Source: Ruoffia halotolerans (GTDB lineage Bacteria; Bacillota; Bacilli; Lactobacillales; Aerococcaceae). From it: DNA of 64,000 nucleotides. The translations under genes and the position numbers were made by a program. The notes below the pieces were generated by a model that was not told the origin of the DNA, searched no databases, and saw nothing but the letters and a program-made list of their open reading frames with translations. Position 1 is the first letter of the stretch. Each line of letters begins with the position of its first letter. The stretch spans positions 1 through 64,000 of the forward strand of contig NZ_JACAOA010000012.1 in the NCBI RefSeq assembly GCF_014049385.1, given 5' to 3'. Shown here one piece after another: positions 53,368 to 61,532 of this stretch.

Positions 53368-54312
53368 ATGAAATGGGAAGATTTACGTCGTAGTAAAAAT
53401 GTTCAAGATCGTCGCGGTCAATCAGGTGGTTTAGGTCGTAACCGAGGTGGCTCACGCTCATCGATGGGCGGGGGATTATTAAATCTGTTGTTTCTTATAC
53501 CCGGTAAAGGTAAGTGGATTGTCCTCGCCGTCATTCTTTTCTCCGTCTTAGGTGGAGGCTCATTAGGTGGCTTTGGTGATTTACTTGGCGGTAACAATAT
53601 GAACCAACCGACAAATGAAATTCAAGTGAATAATGAAGCGCAACAAAGTGAGACAGGCGTTACTGATGATGAGTTTAACTTTGTCTCTTCTGTATTAGCT
53701 AGTACAGAAGATTTTTGGAATGAGTCATTTTCCACTGAGAATATGACTTATGACGAGCCAGGCATGGTAATATATGAAGGTGGGACTGCAACGTCTGGTT
53801 GTGGTTTTGGAAGTTCTCAAGCAGGTCCGTTCTATTGCCCTGCCGATGCGAATGTCTATATTGATTTATCTTTCTGGCGTGATTTATCGCAACAATATGG
53901 GGCGCCAGGAGATTTTGCGATGGCCTATGTTGTTGCTCATGAGGTCGGTCATCATATCCAAAATGAAATAGGTGTGATGGATGAATATAACGAACTGAGA
54001 CGAAGATTGTCAAAGACAGAAGCGAATGAACTAAATGTGCGATTAGAATTACAAGCGGATTACTTTGCCGGAGTTTGGACTAAATATGCTCAAGAAGAAG
54101 GCTTGTTAGAAGCCGGAGATATTAATGAAGCCTTACAAGCAGCCTTTGCGGTTGGAGACGATACGATTCAAGAACGGGCAACCGGTCGGGTTGTACCAGA
54201 TAGTTTCACTCATGGATCAGCAGAGCAACGTCAAGCTTGGTTTATGCGTGGATTTGAATATGGAGATTTTGAACACGGAGATACATTTAATACGTATTTG
54301 GAGAATGAATAA
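53368..54312 (+). CDS. YpfJ-family neutral zinc metallopeptidase
   Basis: A 314-residue membrane-anchored protein. A basic N-terminus (MKWEDLRRSKNVQDRRGQSG) and Gly-rich stretch are followed by a hydrophobic helix (about 48-70), then the DUF/zinc-peptidase domain: GSSQAGPFYCPADANVYIDL, VVAHEVGHHIQNE (HExxH, about residue 193), then ELQADYFAGVW with the third ligand Glu/Asp. It ends RQAWFMRGFEYGD. Cellular substrate unknown. ATG chosen from GGAGGA. Follows cls. Confidence 0.92.
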   Translation: MKWEDLRRSKNVQDRRGQSGGLGRNRGGSRSSMGGGLLNLLFLIPGKGKWIVLAVILFSVLGGGSLGGFGDLLGGNNMNQPTNEIQVNNEAQQSETGVTDDEFNFVSSVLASTEDFWNESFSTENMTYDEPGMVIYEGGTATSGCGFGSSQAGPFYCPADANVYIDLSFWRDLSQQYGAPGDFAMAYVVAHEVGHHIQNEIGVMDEYNELRRRLSKTEANELNVRLELQADYFAGVWTKYAQEEGLLEAGDINEALQAAFAVGDDTIQERATGRVVPDSFTHGSAEQRQAWFMRGFEYGDFEHGDTFNTYLENE

Positions 54313-54322
54313 AAAGTAAAAA

Positions 54323-55693
54323 ATGAAGGTAGGTCTACTTGTTGTAATGAAATTTATATCAGAGTTTATCAAATCAGATGTTGGAAAAATATTGTTATCA
54401 GTACTGGGGATGTTTTTAGTATTGGGTGTTCTCTATAGTGCTTTCTATCCGTCAGAAGAAGAAAGATTACAAGCAGCCCAAGAAGATATTAGTATCTTGT
54501 TTGAGGATCAAAATAATCAAGTGTTAAGATACGATGTCACCCAAGAAGAGATTCAGCAAGCAGAAACATCTGTCAAAAAGCTACCTTCAGACTCGAGAAA
54601 AGAATTAAATACTACAGTTGATGAAGCTCAAACGCAGTTTGAAGTCCTAGAAGTTTTATCACCGGTATTCGCAGGGAATCCTTTGATGGATGAAGTGCCT
54701 TTGGTTAGAGAAGGAGTTACACCAGATTTAATAGCTCAAACCCAAAGTGCTTTACCAGATGAAGATAGTGAATATGTTGCTAAGGCCAATGAGTTATTAA
54801 ATCAAGCACCTGGGAAACTTAAGGAAATGGATGCATTAAGAAGTGACATAGAGAATTTTACAAGTATTGAAACAGTGACACGTAGCAACTTATATGAAGT
54901 TATTCAGTTAGCTAATGAGTTAACCGATCAAGCAGGCCACTTTACAGATCAGCCGTATATGGTGCAAGCATATGATGCCTACCATTTAGCAATGGATAAT
55001 TTAGTCGCAACGATTATTAACGGATATAGTTACGGAAACTATGAACAACCAACTTTAGATGCGATATTCGCAAACCCAGTATTGAGTGAACGATTAAAGG
55101 GAACACCACTCAATCCGTCACCTCAAATTGCTTTAACCTTTGATGATGGACCGAATATGGAATATACCCCGCAAATCTTAGAGATACTTGCAGAAAACGG
55201 TGTGAAAGCAACATTCTTCGTCTACGGGGCTTATGTTGATGATCATCCTGAGATGGCAGGACGCATTGTTGAAGAAGGACACATCATTGCGAACCATAGT
55301 TATTCACATCCAGATTTCAGTCAGATTTCGGATGAAGAAGTGATTCAAGAAATTGAATGGACGCAAGAATCGATTGTGGATGCAACGGGAGTTGCACCAA
55401 GCTTATACCGAATGCCATTTGGTGCGGGCGGTCCCCGGGTTGTTAGTCTACTTTCTGATATGACGTCAATTATTTGGAATGTGGATTCCTTAGATTGGCA
55501 CCTTCAAGACGCAGAGTTAATTTATCAGAATGTGATGGCGAATTTATCTAATGATATGCTCGTTCTGATGCATGATACAGCGCAATATACAGTTGATGCA
55601 GTGGCGCGCTTTGTCCCTGAATTGATTGAACAAGGGTATGAATTCGTGACACCGACGGAATTAGATTTCCAACATCGTTTCTTTGCGGAATAA
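54323..55693 (+). CDS. Polysaccharide deacetylase (NodB domain)
   Basis: A 456-residue membrane-anchored protein: N-terminal helix (about residues 20-42), a helical stalk of about 220 residues, then a NodB domain: ALTFDDGPNMEYT (motif 1, metal Asp), IANHSYSHPDFSQI (motif 2, metal His pair), YRMPFGAGGP (motif 3), DWHLQDA (motif 4) and LVLMHDTAQYTV (motif 5, His). Likely a peptidoglycan N-acetylglucosamine deacetylase of PgdA type, giving lysozyme resistance. ATG 54347 may be the true start, since neither has a well-spaced site. Follows the zinc peptidase by 10 bases. Confidence 0.9.
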   Translation: MKVGLLVVMKFISEFIKSDVGKILLSVLGMFLVLGVLYSAFYPSEEERLQAAQEDISILFEDQNNQVLRYDVTQEEIQQAETSVKKLPSDSRKELNTTVDEAQTQFEVLEVLSPVFAGNPLMDEVPLVREGVTPDLIAQTQSALPDEDSEYVAKANELLNQAPGKLKEMDALRSDIENFTSIETVTRSNLYEVIQLANELTDQAGHFTDQPYMVQAYDAYHLAMDNLVATIINGYSYGNYEQPTLDAIFANPVLSERLKGTPLNPSPQIALTFDDGPNMEYTPQILEILAENGVKATFFVYGAYVDDHPEMAGRIVEEGHIIANHSYSHPDFSQISDEEVIQEIEWTQESIVDATGVAPSLYRMPFGAGGPRVVSLLSDMTSIIWNVDSLDWHLQDAELIYQNVMANLSNDMLVLMHDTAQYTVDAVARFVPELIEQGYEFVTPTELDFQHRFFAE

Positions 55694-55711
55694 TTTACAT
55701 ATAATCTAAAT

Positions 55712-55739
55712 GCAGCCGTTGTGAAAATGCAACGGCTGC
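55712..55739 (+). other. Stable hairpin without T-tail
   Basis: GCAGCCGTTG and GCAACGGCTGC-type arms form a 10-bp perfect stem with an 8-base loop, followed by GTTGATATAATAG, which looks like a promoter -10, not a U-run. It might be a processing or weak terminator site between pda and rpoN. Confidence 0.5.
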
Positions 55740-55811
55740 GTTGATATAATAGACGAAAGCCCTTTAATAATCTATAATATTAAAGAGAAGATAAGTGAGA
55801 GGAGTGACAAG

Positions 55812-57113
55812 ATGAAAGAACGAGACGTTCAAAAAGAACCATTAGATCAAGTAACCATTCAAGAGGATGAGTCAGTAAAAGTCTTTGAAGGGTTAAAAAA
55901 TTCAGCTATTATGAGTAATCCGCAATTATTAAATATACTTGATTTAAATGCTGAGCAATTAACTTATTATTTAGAAGATGCGATCTTAGATAATCCTTTT
56001 ATCGATTTAGAGTATAGTATTGAACAACAAATTCCTGCTTTTAAGCGTTTTGAAGGTACGAAACAAGCCGAAGAATTAAAAGAAAGTACCCAAAGTTTAG
56101 ATACGTATTTGTTTGAGCAAATATTATTATATCGCCATACTGATATCCGTGATGCGATGGTTAAATCGATAGAATACTTAGATGAAAGAGGCTATTTACC
56201 ATATACAGTAGAAGAATTAGCTAAGAAAATTGATATGCCAGTGATCATTACATTAGATGCGATGACATTAATTAAGCAATTGGAACCTGCTGGTATCGGG
56301 GCTTATGATTTAAAAGAGTCGATGATGATACAAACGGAACAGGACTTACATGCACCAAATGTAGCATACTATTTATTAGAAGTGTTTTTCGATGAGTTAC
56401 GTGATAAAGATTACGCAGAAATTCAAGATCAGACGCAAATTTCTTATGAAGAGATTATGGAAAGTGTAAATTACTTCCATACATTGCGCACCAACCCAGC
56501 TGCTTTATTTAATCAAGTTGACAAGATTAACTTGATTCCGGATGTAACTGTTACGCCAGTCGGCGACGGCTTACAAATACGCTATAATCGTCAATACTAT
56601 CCAAAAATTTCTTTTAACCAGACTTATTTTGATGAGATGGCAGCGAAAAAAGATGAAGAGTTAAATAATTATATTGAGCCGCATGAAGAAGGCTACCAAC
56701 GCCTAGCAGATAACTTGCGTATCCGCGAACAACTAATTTTAGAAGTGGTCATGTGTATGGTTAAAGCCCACCAACGTTATTTCTTAGGGAAAGATGAATA
56801 TAAGGCAACGTTATCGATGAAGGATATTGCGAAAGAAACCCGCTTACCTGAGCCGATTGTGTACCATATTGCGTCAAATAAGAATATCGAATTTAACAAG
56901 CAAGTTTCAGCTTTTACAGACTTTATTAATACATCTCGTTCACTAACACGTGATGGACTGTCTGCAAATTATATTAAAGATACGATTAGCCAAATTATTG
57001 ATGATTCTGATCGAGAGCTCACGGATGAAGAAATCGTAAGCATCTTACTCGAAGATAAAATTATTGTAGGCCAACAAATTGTTAAAAATTATCGTAAAAG
57101 TTTAGGTAAATAA
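55812..57113 (+). CDS. rpoN: Sigma-54 factor RpoN, divergent RpoN box
   Basis: A 433-residue sigma-54. Region I: SNPQLLNILDLNAEQLTYYLEDAILDNPFIDLE, the Gln/Leu-rich activator-contact region. The core-binding domain runs about residues 90-260, and the DNA-binding HTH is LSMKDIAKETRLPEPIVYHIASN (about 335), where the usual TVSR is IVYH. The C-terminal RpoN box, usually ARRTVAKYRE, reads GQQIVKNYRK here. Sigma-54 in lactic acid bacteria drives mannose-class PTS operons with LevR-type activators; none is in this window. RBS GAGAGGAG. Confidence 0.85.
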   Translation: MKERDVQKEPLDQVTIQEDESVKVFEGLKNSAIMSNPQLLNILDLNAEQLTYYLEDAILDNPFIDLEYSIEQQIPAFKRFEGTKQAEELKESTQSLDTYLFEQILLYRHTDIRDAMVKSIEYLDERGYLPYTVEELAKKIDMPVIITLDAMTLIKQLEPAGIGAYDLKESMMIQTEQDLHAPNVAYYLLEVFFDELRDKDYAEIQDQTQISYEEIMESVNYFHTLRTNPAALFNQVDKINLIPDVTVTPVGDGLQIRYNRQYYPKISFNQTYFDEMAAKKDEELNNYIEPHEEGYQRLADNLRIREQLILEVVMCMVKAHQRYFLGKDEYKATLSMKDIAKETRLPEPIVYHIASNKNIEFNKQVSAFTDFINTSRSLTRDGLSANYIKDTISQIIDDSDRELTDEEIVSILLEDKIIVGQQIVKNYRKSLGK

Positions 57114-57116
57114 ACA

Positions 57117-57153
57117 AAAGCCCGTCACATTTTACAGTGTGACGGGCTTTTTC
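57117..57153. terminator. Bidirectional terminator after rpoN
   Basis: AAAAGCCCGTCACA pairs with TGTGACGGGCTTTT (14 bp), 8-base loop, T-runs on both strands. Confidence 0.94.
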
Positions 57154-57167
57154 TATGTCATAAATTC

Positions 57168-57836
57168 TTATTCAGAATCTGAAGCAGTCTCTCCTTCAGA
57201 TTCTGCGAGCGAGAAGATACTCGTTGTACTATTATTTAAATGATACGGAGTTAATGTATCAGCCTCTTCATCATAATGAGCTAAAAGTACTAAACGGTTT
57301 TCTAATTGACTGAGAGCTTCATTTAAGACTAAAATATCGTGTTCCTCAATTAAATCCTCAGCTTCTTCATAAGGCATACCAATGACGATACGCGCGATAT
57401 AATTTGTTTTGCTACCTAATTCAAGTGAAATTTGGTCCACAGTAATATCAAGGGGCTTGTAAACTTCATTTTCACTGAATGTTTTTTGAAGTGTTTCAAT
57501 CGCTTCAGGGTCAATCTTGTCATAATTCATTTCTTTTTCGTCTTCTGGCATTGCTTCTGTGTAGAATTCATTGATGGCTACACGTAAGTCGCTAATGGGA
57601 ATTGAATCAGGTAACGTTGTCGCGGGGTAGCGGTCCTCTCCGATAATTGTCTCATCAAAGACATTATCAAAGGTATCATTCGCTGGCGTTGATTCCGTTG
57701 ACTCTTGAGCAACTTCCTCATTTTGACTTTCTGTTTGAGTTGCTTGATTTGGAGTTGTGACACTTTCAGGTTCACTCGTAAAGTAACTACATCCACTTAA
57801 AGTGAAAAGTAGAGTGAGTAGTAAAAGTTTCTTCAT
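57168..57836 (-). CDS. Lipoprotein of unknown function
   Basis: A 222-residue lipoprotein: MKKLLLLTLLFTLSGCSYFT with lipobox LSGC (Cys16). A Gln/Glu/Thr-rich linker to about residue 60 is followed by a folded domain (ISDLRVAINEFYTEAMPEDE and so on) I do not recognise, ending in a Ser/Glu-rich tail. It would be lipid-anchored on the outer membrane face. Ribosome site GAAAGGAAATC. It shares a bidirectional terminator with rpoN. Confidence 0.7.
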   Translation of the reverse strand: MKKLLLLTLLFTLSGCSYFTSEPESVTTPNQATQTESQNEEVAQESTESTPANDTFDNVFDETIIGEDRYPATTLPDSIPISDLRVAINEFYTEAMPEDEKEMNYDKIDPEAIETLQKTFSENEVYKPLDITVDQISLELGSKTNYIARIVIGMPYEEAEDLIEEHDILVLNEALSQLENRLVLLAHYDEEADTLTPYHLNNSTTSIFSLAESEGETASDSE

Positions 57837-58055
57837 ATAGATTTCCTTTCGTCATGAATATTCTTGTAAAATTGTATAAGCATTGTAACATGGATCTATA
57901 ACAGAAAGATAACAAGTATATTGCAATACACGTTAAAAAAAGAGTAAATAAGAAAATATGAGAAACTTCAAATGTTTCTCTCATAGAATTGTAGCTTTTT
58001 TAATCAATAAGTTGTAGTATATGACTATGATTTTATTATTGGAAGGATGAGAGTT

Positions 58056-59096
58056 TTGACTAAGATTACACCAGAAACGATTAATTGGGGCGAGTTAGGC
58101 TTCGGATATATTGATACGGGGAAAAAATTCCGTGCTTATTATAAAGATGGCGAGTGGTCTGAAGGACGTATTGAAACAGAGAAGAATGTCTTCATCTCTG
58201 AAGCATCAACAGCACTTCATTACGGGCAGCAAGCCTTTGAAGGAATGAAAGCTTACCGCACTAAAACAGGAGAAATTCAATTTTTCCGACCAGAATTAAA
58301 TGCACAACGTTTAATTGATTCAGCCGAAAAATTACTAATGCCAGCATATCCAGAAGAAGATTTTATTAAAGCGATTCATGAAGTCGTACGTGCCAATGTA
58401 GAGTGGGTCCCTCCTTATGAAAGTGGAGCAACGTTATATATTCGTCCATTATTAATTGGAATCGGTGATACAGTTGGAGTACAACCGGCAAATGAATTTT
58501 TATTTACTGTTTTTGTGACGCCTGTGGGGCCGTATTTTAAAGGTGGAATGGCACCTACTAAATTCTTAGTGAGTGATTTTGACCGAGCTGCTCCAAGAGG
58601 AACAGGTGCTCAAAAAGTTGGGGGAAACTATGCAAGTAGTTACCTACCTGGAAAGCTTGCTAAAGACCAAGGGTATAGTGACGCGATTTATTTAGATCCG
58701 GTAACGCATACGAAAATTGAAGAAGTAGGTTCAGCAAACTTCTTCGGTATTACAAAAGATAAGAAATTTGTCACACCAAAATCTCCATCAATTTTACCAA
58801 GTATTACTAAACGTTCGTTAATTTGGTTAGCAGAGAATCGTTTAGGTTTAGAAGTTGTTGAAGGTGATGTTTATGTAGATGAATTGGATCAATTCAGTGA
58901 AACGGGTGCCATGGGTACAGCCGCTGTCATTGCGCCAATTAGTTCGATTACTTATGGCGATAAAGAATTTACTTATACAGATGGTGTTGAGGTTGGTGAA
59001 GTGACTCAACGATTATATGCTGAATTAGTAGGGATTCAAAAAGGTGATGTTGAAGCACCTAAAGGCTGGATTCAAACCGTCGATGTAACTAAATAA
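58056..59096 (+). CDS. ilvE: Branched-chain amino acid aminotransferase
   Basis: A 346-residue fold-type IV PLP enzyme. Motifs include SEASTALHYGQQAFEGMKAY, the PLP Lys in AQKVGGNYASSYLPGK, SDAIYLDP, VEEVGSANFFGI and SPSILPSITKRS. It moves amino groups between Leu/Ile/Val and 2-oxoglutarate. The start is TTG at 58056, nine bases after GGAAGG; an in-frame ATG at 58047 abuts that site. Stands alone with its own terminator. Confidence 0.96.
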   Translation: MTKITPETINWGELGFGYIDTGKKFRAYYKDGEWSEGRIETEKNVFISEASTALHYGQQAFEGMKAYRTKTGEIQFFRPELNAQRLIDSAEKLLMPAYPEEDFIKAIHEVVRANVEWVPPYESGATLYIRPLLIGIGDTVGVQPANEFLFTVFVTPVGPYFKGGMAPTKFLVSDFDRAAPRGTGAQKVGGNYASSYLPGKLAKDQGYSDAIYLDPVTHTKIEEVGSANFFGITKDKKFVTPKSPSILPSITKRSLIWLAENRLGLEVVEGDVYVDELDQFSETGAMGTAAVIAPISSITYGDKEFTYTDGVEVGEVTQRLYAELVGIQKGDVEAPKGWIQTVDVTK

Positions 59097-59108
59097 GTTT
59101 GAATTTGC

Positions 59109-59139
59109 TGCACTATCATTTGATAGTGTAGATTTTTTT
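59109..59139 (+). terminator. Terminator after ilvE
   Basis: CACTATCA and TGATAGTG form an 8-bp stem (2-base loop, probably opening wider) followed by TAGATTTTTTT. Confidence 0.8.
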
Positions 59140-59176
59140 AAAAGTATAATTATTTCTTAAATATAATGGTTTTATA

Positions 59177-59950
59177 TTGAACCCCTTAAAATTGATTGGT
59201 AATATACTAAACAGTCTAATTTCAAGGGAGGGAATATCGATCGTTACTATTGTTAATTTTATTTGGTTTATTATAAAAAGCGTGGGCAAGTTTCTATTAA
59301 CCGTCGTTTCATTAGCTGTCTTAGCTGTGATTGGAATTAACTTGTTTGTTATTCTCTCAACAAGTTCGAATGTCGTAGATGCGAACGAAATAAATCAAAT
59401 GATGAATGATGATGTGCCAATCCTTGTACTAGGAGCGGGTGTTGTTAATAATGAATATCCGAGTCAAATATTAGCGAATCGTTTAGATAAAGCCTACGAA
59501 ATTCATTTGGAGAATCCAGAGAATCCGTTGATTATGAGTGGAGATCATGCAGACCAATATTACAACGAAGTCGGCGTTATGAAACAATATCTAGTCGACA
59601 AAGGGGTGCCAAGTGAGCAAATTTATTTAGATCATGCAGGTTATTCCACACATGCAAGTTTATACCGATTAAAAGAAGTGATTGGTGTGGACCAAGTTGT
59701 AGTTGTCACGCAAGGCTATCACCTTCCGCGAGCTTTACTACTTGCTAAAGGCTTAGGCTGTGAGGCGCTTGGGATAGTTGCTGATGAAGTAAATTCTACT
59801 CGCTTCGAACGTGAAATTAGAGAGGTATTTGCTAGACTGAAGGATTTTGGTATTGTTTATCTAGGTTATGATGATCAACCGGAAACGAATCTTGGCTTTA
59901 GTCTCGAAAACTCAGGTGATTTTACTGATATCAAAGAAGAATTAAAATAA
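59177..59950 (+). CDS. YdcF/SanA-family (DUF218) membrane protein
   Basis: A protein of 237-257 residues with one membrane helix (about residues 35-60 from the first start) and an extracellular DUF218 domain: VPILVLGAGVVNNEYPSQIL, NPLIMSGDHADQYYNEVGVM, LDHAGYSTHASLYRLKEV and VVVTQGYHLPRALLLAK. These match SanA/ElyC/YdcF, tied to envelope function. The start is unclear: the TTG at 59177 has no ribosome site, while GGGAGGG (59226-59232) sits in front of ATC at 59240, suggesting a nonstandard or mutated start. No ATG precedes the helix. Confidence 0.85.
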   Translation: MNPLKLIGNILNSLISREGISIVTIVNFIWFIIKSVGKFLLTVVSLAVLAVIGINLFVILSTSSNVVDANEINQMMNDDVPILVLGAGVVNNEYPSQILANRLDKAYEIHLENPENPLIMSGDHADQYYNEVGVMKQYLVDKGVPSEQIYLDHAGYSTHASLYRLKEVIGVDQVVVVTQGYHLPRALLLAKGLGCEALGIVADEVNSTRFEREIREVFARLKDFGIVYLGYDDQPETNLGFSLENSGDFTDIKEELK

Positions 59951-59974
59951 AATGAGATTTAGGTTAAAAACACA

Positions 59975-60003
59975 TTGACTTGCTTCACCTAATAGCGTAA
60001 TAT
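59975..60003 (+). promoter_or_regulatory. Promoter of the D-LDH-like gene
   Basis: -35 TTGACT (59975-59980) and -10 TAATAT (59998-60003), spacer 17. A leader of about 130 bases follows. Confidence 0.75.
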
Positions 60004-60089
60004 GAATTTAACAATTTATCTTATACCATCTTGGTTAACAACAACAAGAATAGAAGGTGCATAAATTGATTCAACGACATCACTAAAAG

Positions 60090-60121
60090 TCCGTTTAGAT
60101 AATTCTGAACGGATTTTTTTT
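60090..60121 (+). terminator. Leader terminator ahead of D-LDH-like gene
   Basis: TCCGTTTAGA and TCTGAACGGA form a 10-bp stem with a 4-base loop and T8 tail. It lies between the promoter and ribosome site, so transcription is probably attenuated. A small frame with an AGAAGG site (TTG 60066 to TAA 60084, M-I-Q-R-H-H) lies just before it. Confidence 0.8.
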
Positions 60122-60139
60122 ATTAAAGGAGAGATTCAT

Positions 60140-61138
60140 TTGACAAAAATTATCGCATTTGGTGTGACATCAGAAGAAGCAGAGGTAATGGAGCAGTGGT
60201 CAAAGGCGCATTCGATTCATGTCGAATTGACACCAGAGTATTTAACCCCAGAAACAGTACACTTAGCGAAAGGTTTTGACGGGATTACTAATATGCAAGT
60301 TTCTGACATTGTAGAACCTGTTTACTCAATTCTCAAAGAATTGGGAATACCAGTTATTGCCCAAAGAAGCGCTGGTTATGAGATGTATGATATAAAAGCA
60401 GCGAGTGATAATGATGTCATCATTACAAATGTGCCAAGTTACTCTCCAGAATCAATCGCAGAGTTTGCTGTTTATGCTGCCATGCGACTCATTCGAAATA
60501 GTGATAAAATAGATCAAAGAGTAGCATCACAAAACTTCACTTGGGAGCCAACTATTCGAAGTCATTCGATTCAAAGCCTAAAAGTGGCTGTGATTGGTGT
60601 CGGTCGAATTGGATCAAGAGTAGCCAAAATCTACAAACATGGCTTTGGGGCTGAAGTGGTCGGGTATGATATTGTCGAACGTGAAGAGTTCAAAATGCAT
60701 GTAGCTTATCAACCTGACTTGCAAACAGCAATCAAAGATGCTGATATTGTGACCATCCACATGCCATTGACTGAAGATAATTACCACCAGTTTAACCATG
60801 ATTTATTCAATCAGATGAAGCCTGGCGCGACTTTAATCAACGCAGCTCGCGGTAAGATAGTGAATACCCAAGACTTAATTGAAGCCATCGATCGTGGACA
60901 AATTAAAAATGCTGCCTTAGATGTTTATGAAGATGAAGGTCCGTTTATTCCTAAAAATTGGGAAGGAAAGACAATTAAAGATGAAGTTTTCCTTCAAATT
61001 CTGAATAATCCAAACATATATTACACACCACACATTGCTTACTATACAGATATTGCTGTCCAAAATTTAGTTGAAGGCGGATTAAACTCAGCTTTAGAAG
61101 TAATTAAAACGGGAACAGATCAACATCGTGTGAATTAA
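60140..61138 (+). CDS. D-lactate dehydrogenase-like 2-hydroxyacid dehydrogenase
   Basis: A 332-residue NAD-dependent enzyme. Nucleotide site VIGVGRIGSRVAKI (GxGxxG), catalytic Arg in NAARGKIVNT, Glu in DVYEDEG and His in TPHIAYYTD. The sequence QRSAGYEMYDIKAA and the YTPHIAYYT ending are typical of D-LDH and D-2-hydroxyisocaproate dehydrogenases of lactic acid bacteria. Start TTG with AAAGGAGAG. Placed directly before an aromatic-residue attenuator and TrpX-like genes, it might reduce aromatic or branched 2-oxo acids; that is inference. Confidence 0.92.
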   Translation: MTKIIAFGVTSEEAEVMEQWSKAHSIHVELTPEYLTPETVHLAKGFDGITNMQVSDIVEPVYSILKELGIPVIAQRSAGYEMYDIKAASDNDVIITNVPSYSPESIAEFAVYAAMRLIRNSDKIDQRVASQNFTWEPTIRSHSIQSLKVAVIGVGRIGSRVAKIYKHGFGAEVVGYDIVEREEFKMHVAYQPDLQTAIKDADIVTIHMPLTEDNYHQFNHDLFNQMKPGATLINAARGKIVNTQDLIEAIDRGQIKNAALDVYEDEGPFIPKNWEGKTIKDEVFLQILNNPNIYYTPHIAYYTDIAVQNLVEGGLNSALEVIKTGTDQHRVN

Positions 61139-61173
61139 ATGATAAAAAGATTAAAATAAAATTGAAATATGTG

Positions 61174-61202
61174 TTGACTTGTAATAATGAGTCAGTTATA
61201 TT
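61174..61202 (+). promoter_or_regulatory. Promoter of the trpX-like leader
   Basis: -35 TTGACT (61174-61179) and -10 TATATT (61197-61202) with a 17-base spacer, 37 bases ahead of the leader peptide. Confidence 0.8.
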
Positions 61203-61238
61203 AGATACAACAAAAACATACCGAAAGGAACATTCTCG

Positions 61239-61295
61239 ATGACTAAACTTCTTTGCATACAATTATCATCATATTTTTACAGCTACTTTAGATAG
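61239..61295 (+). CDS. Aromatic-rich leader peptide (putative attenuator)
   Basis: An 18-codon frame, MTKLLCIQLSSYFYSYFR, with AAAGGA nine bases upstream of the ATG. Codons 12-17 (61272-61289) are Tyr, Phe, Tyr, Ser, Tyr, Phe. The stop (61293-61295) is one base before the first arm of the downstream hairpin series. This is the classic design of a Tyr/Phe-sensing leader: ribosome stalling at these codons would alter RNA folding. No homologue is known to me. Confidence 0.75.
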   Translation: MTKLLCIQLSSYFYSYFR

Positions 61296-61296
61296 T

Positions 61297-61413
61297 GTTT
61301 GTATCTGACAACTATAGATACAAACCGTAAACGTTAACGTTTGTATCTATGAGGAGCTGTCAATTATGATGCCCGCATAGATAACTAATCGAAAGATTAA
61401 AATCTAAAGCGGG
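61297..61413 (+). promoter_or_regulatory. Alternating RNA pairings of the attenuator
   Basis: Arms: A GTTTGTATCT (61297-61306), B ATAGATACAAAC (61314-61325), C GTTTGTATCTAT (61339-61350), D CATAGATA (61376-61383), E GATTAAAATCTAA (61395-61407). A:B pairs 10 bp, B:C pairs 12 bp, and the C region TATCTATG (61344-61351) pairs perfectly with D. D and E lie in one hairpin (61372-61413: CCCGC/GCGGG, TAGAT/ATCTA, TAATC/GATTA around GAAA). E also pairs 13 of 13 with 61466-61478, the 5' half of the terminator. Each pairing excludes the next. Confidence 0.7.
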
Positions 61414-61460
61414 TGTATCAAAGAGGTTCACCTATATAGAGGATAAGAGAAGTTCTTTAC

Positions 61461-61498
61461 CCCTGTTAGATTTTAATCAAATCTGACAGGGTTTTTTT
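61461..61498 (+). terminator. Leader terminator of trpX-like operon
   Basis: CCCTGTTAGATTT and AAATCTGACAGGG form a 13-bp stem (one wobble) with a 5-base loop and T7 tail, 22 bases before the ribosome site of the first substrate-binding protein. Its 5' arm can be captured by arm E upstream. Confidence 0.93.
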
Positions 61499-61532
61499 GT
61501 TATAAAAAATAGAAAAAATGGAGGAATAAATT

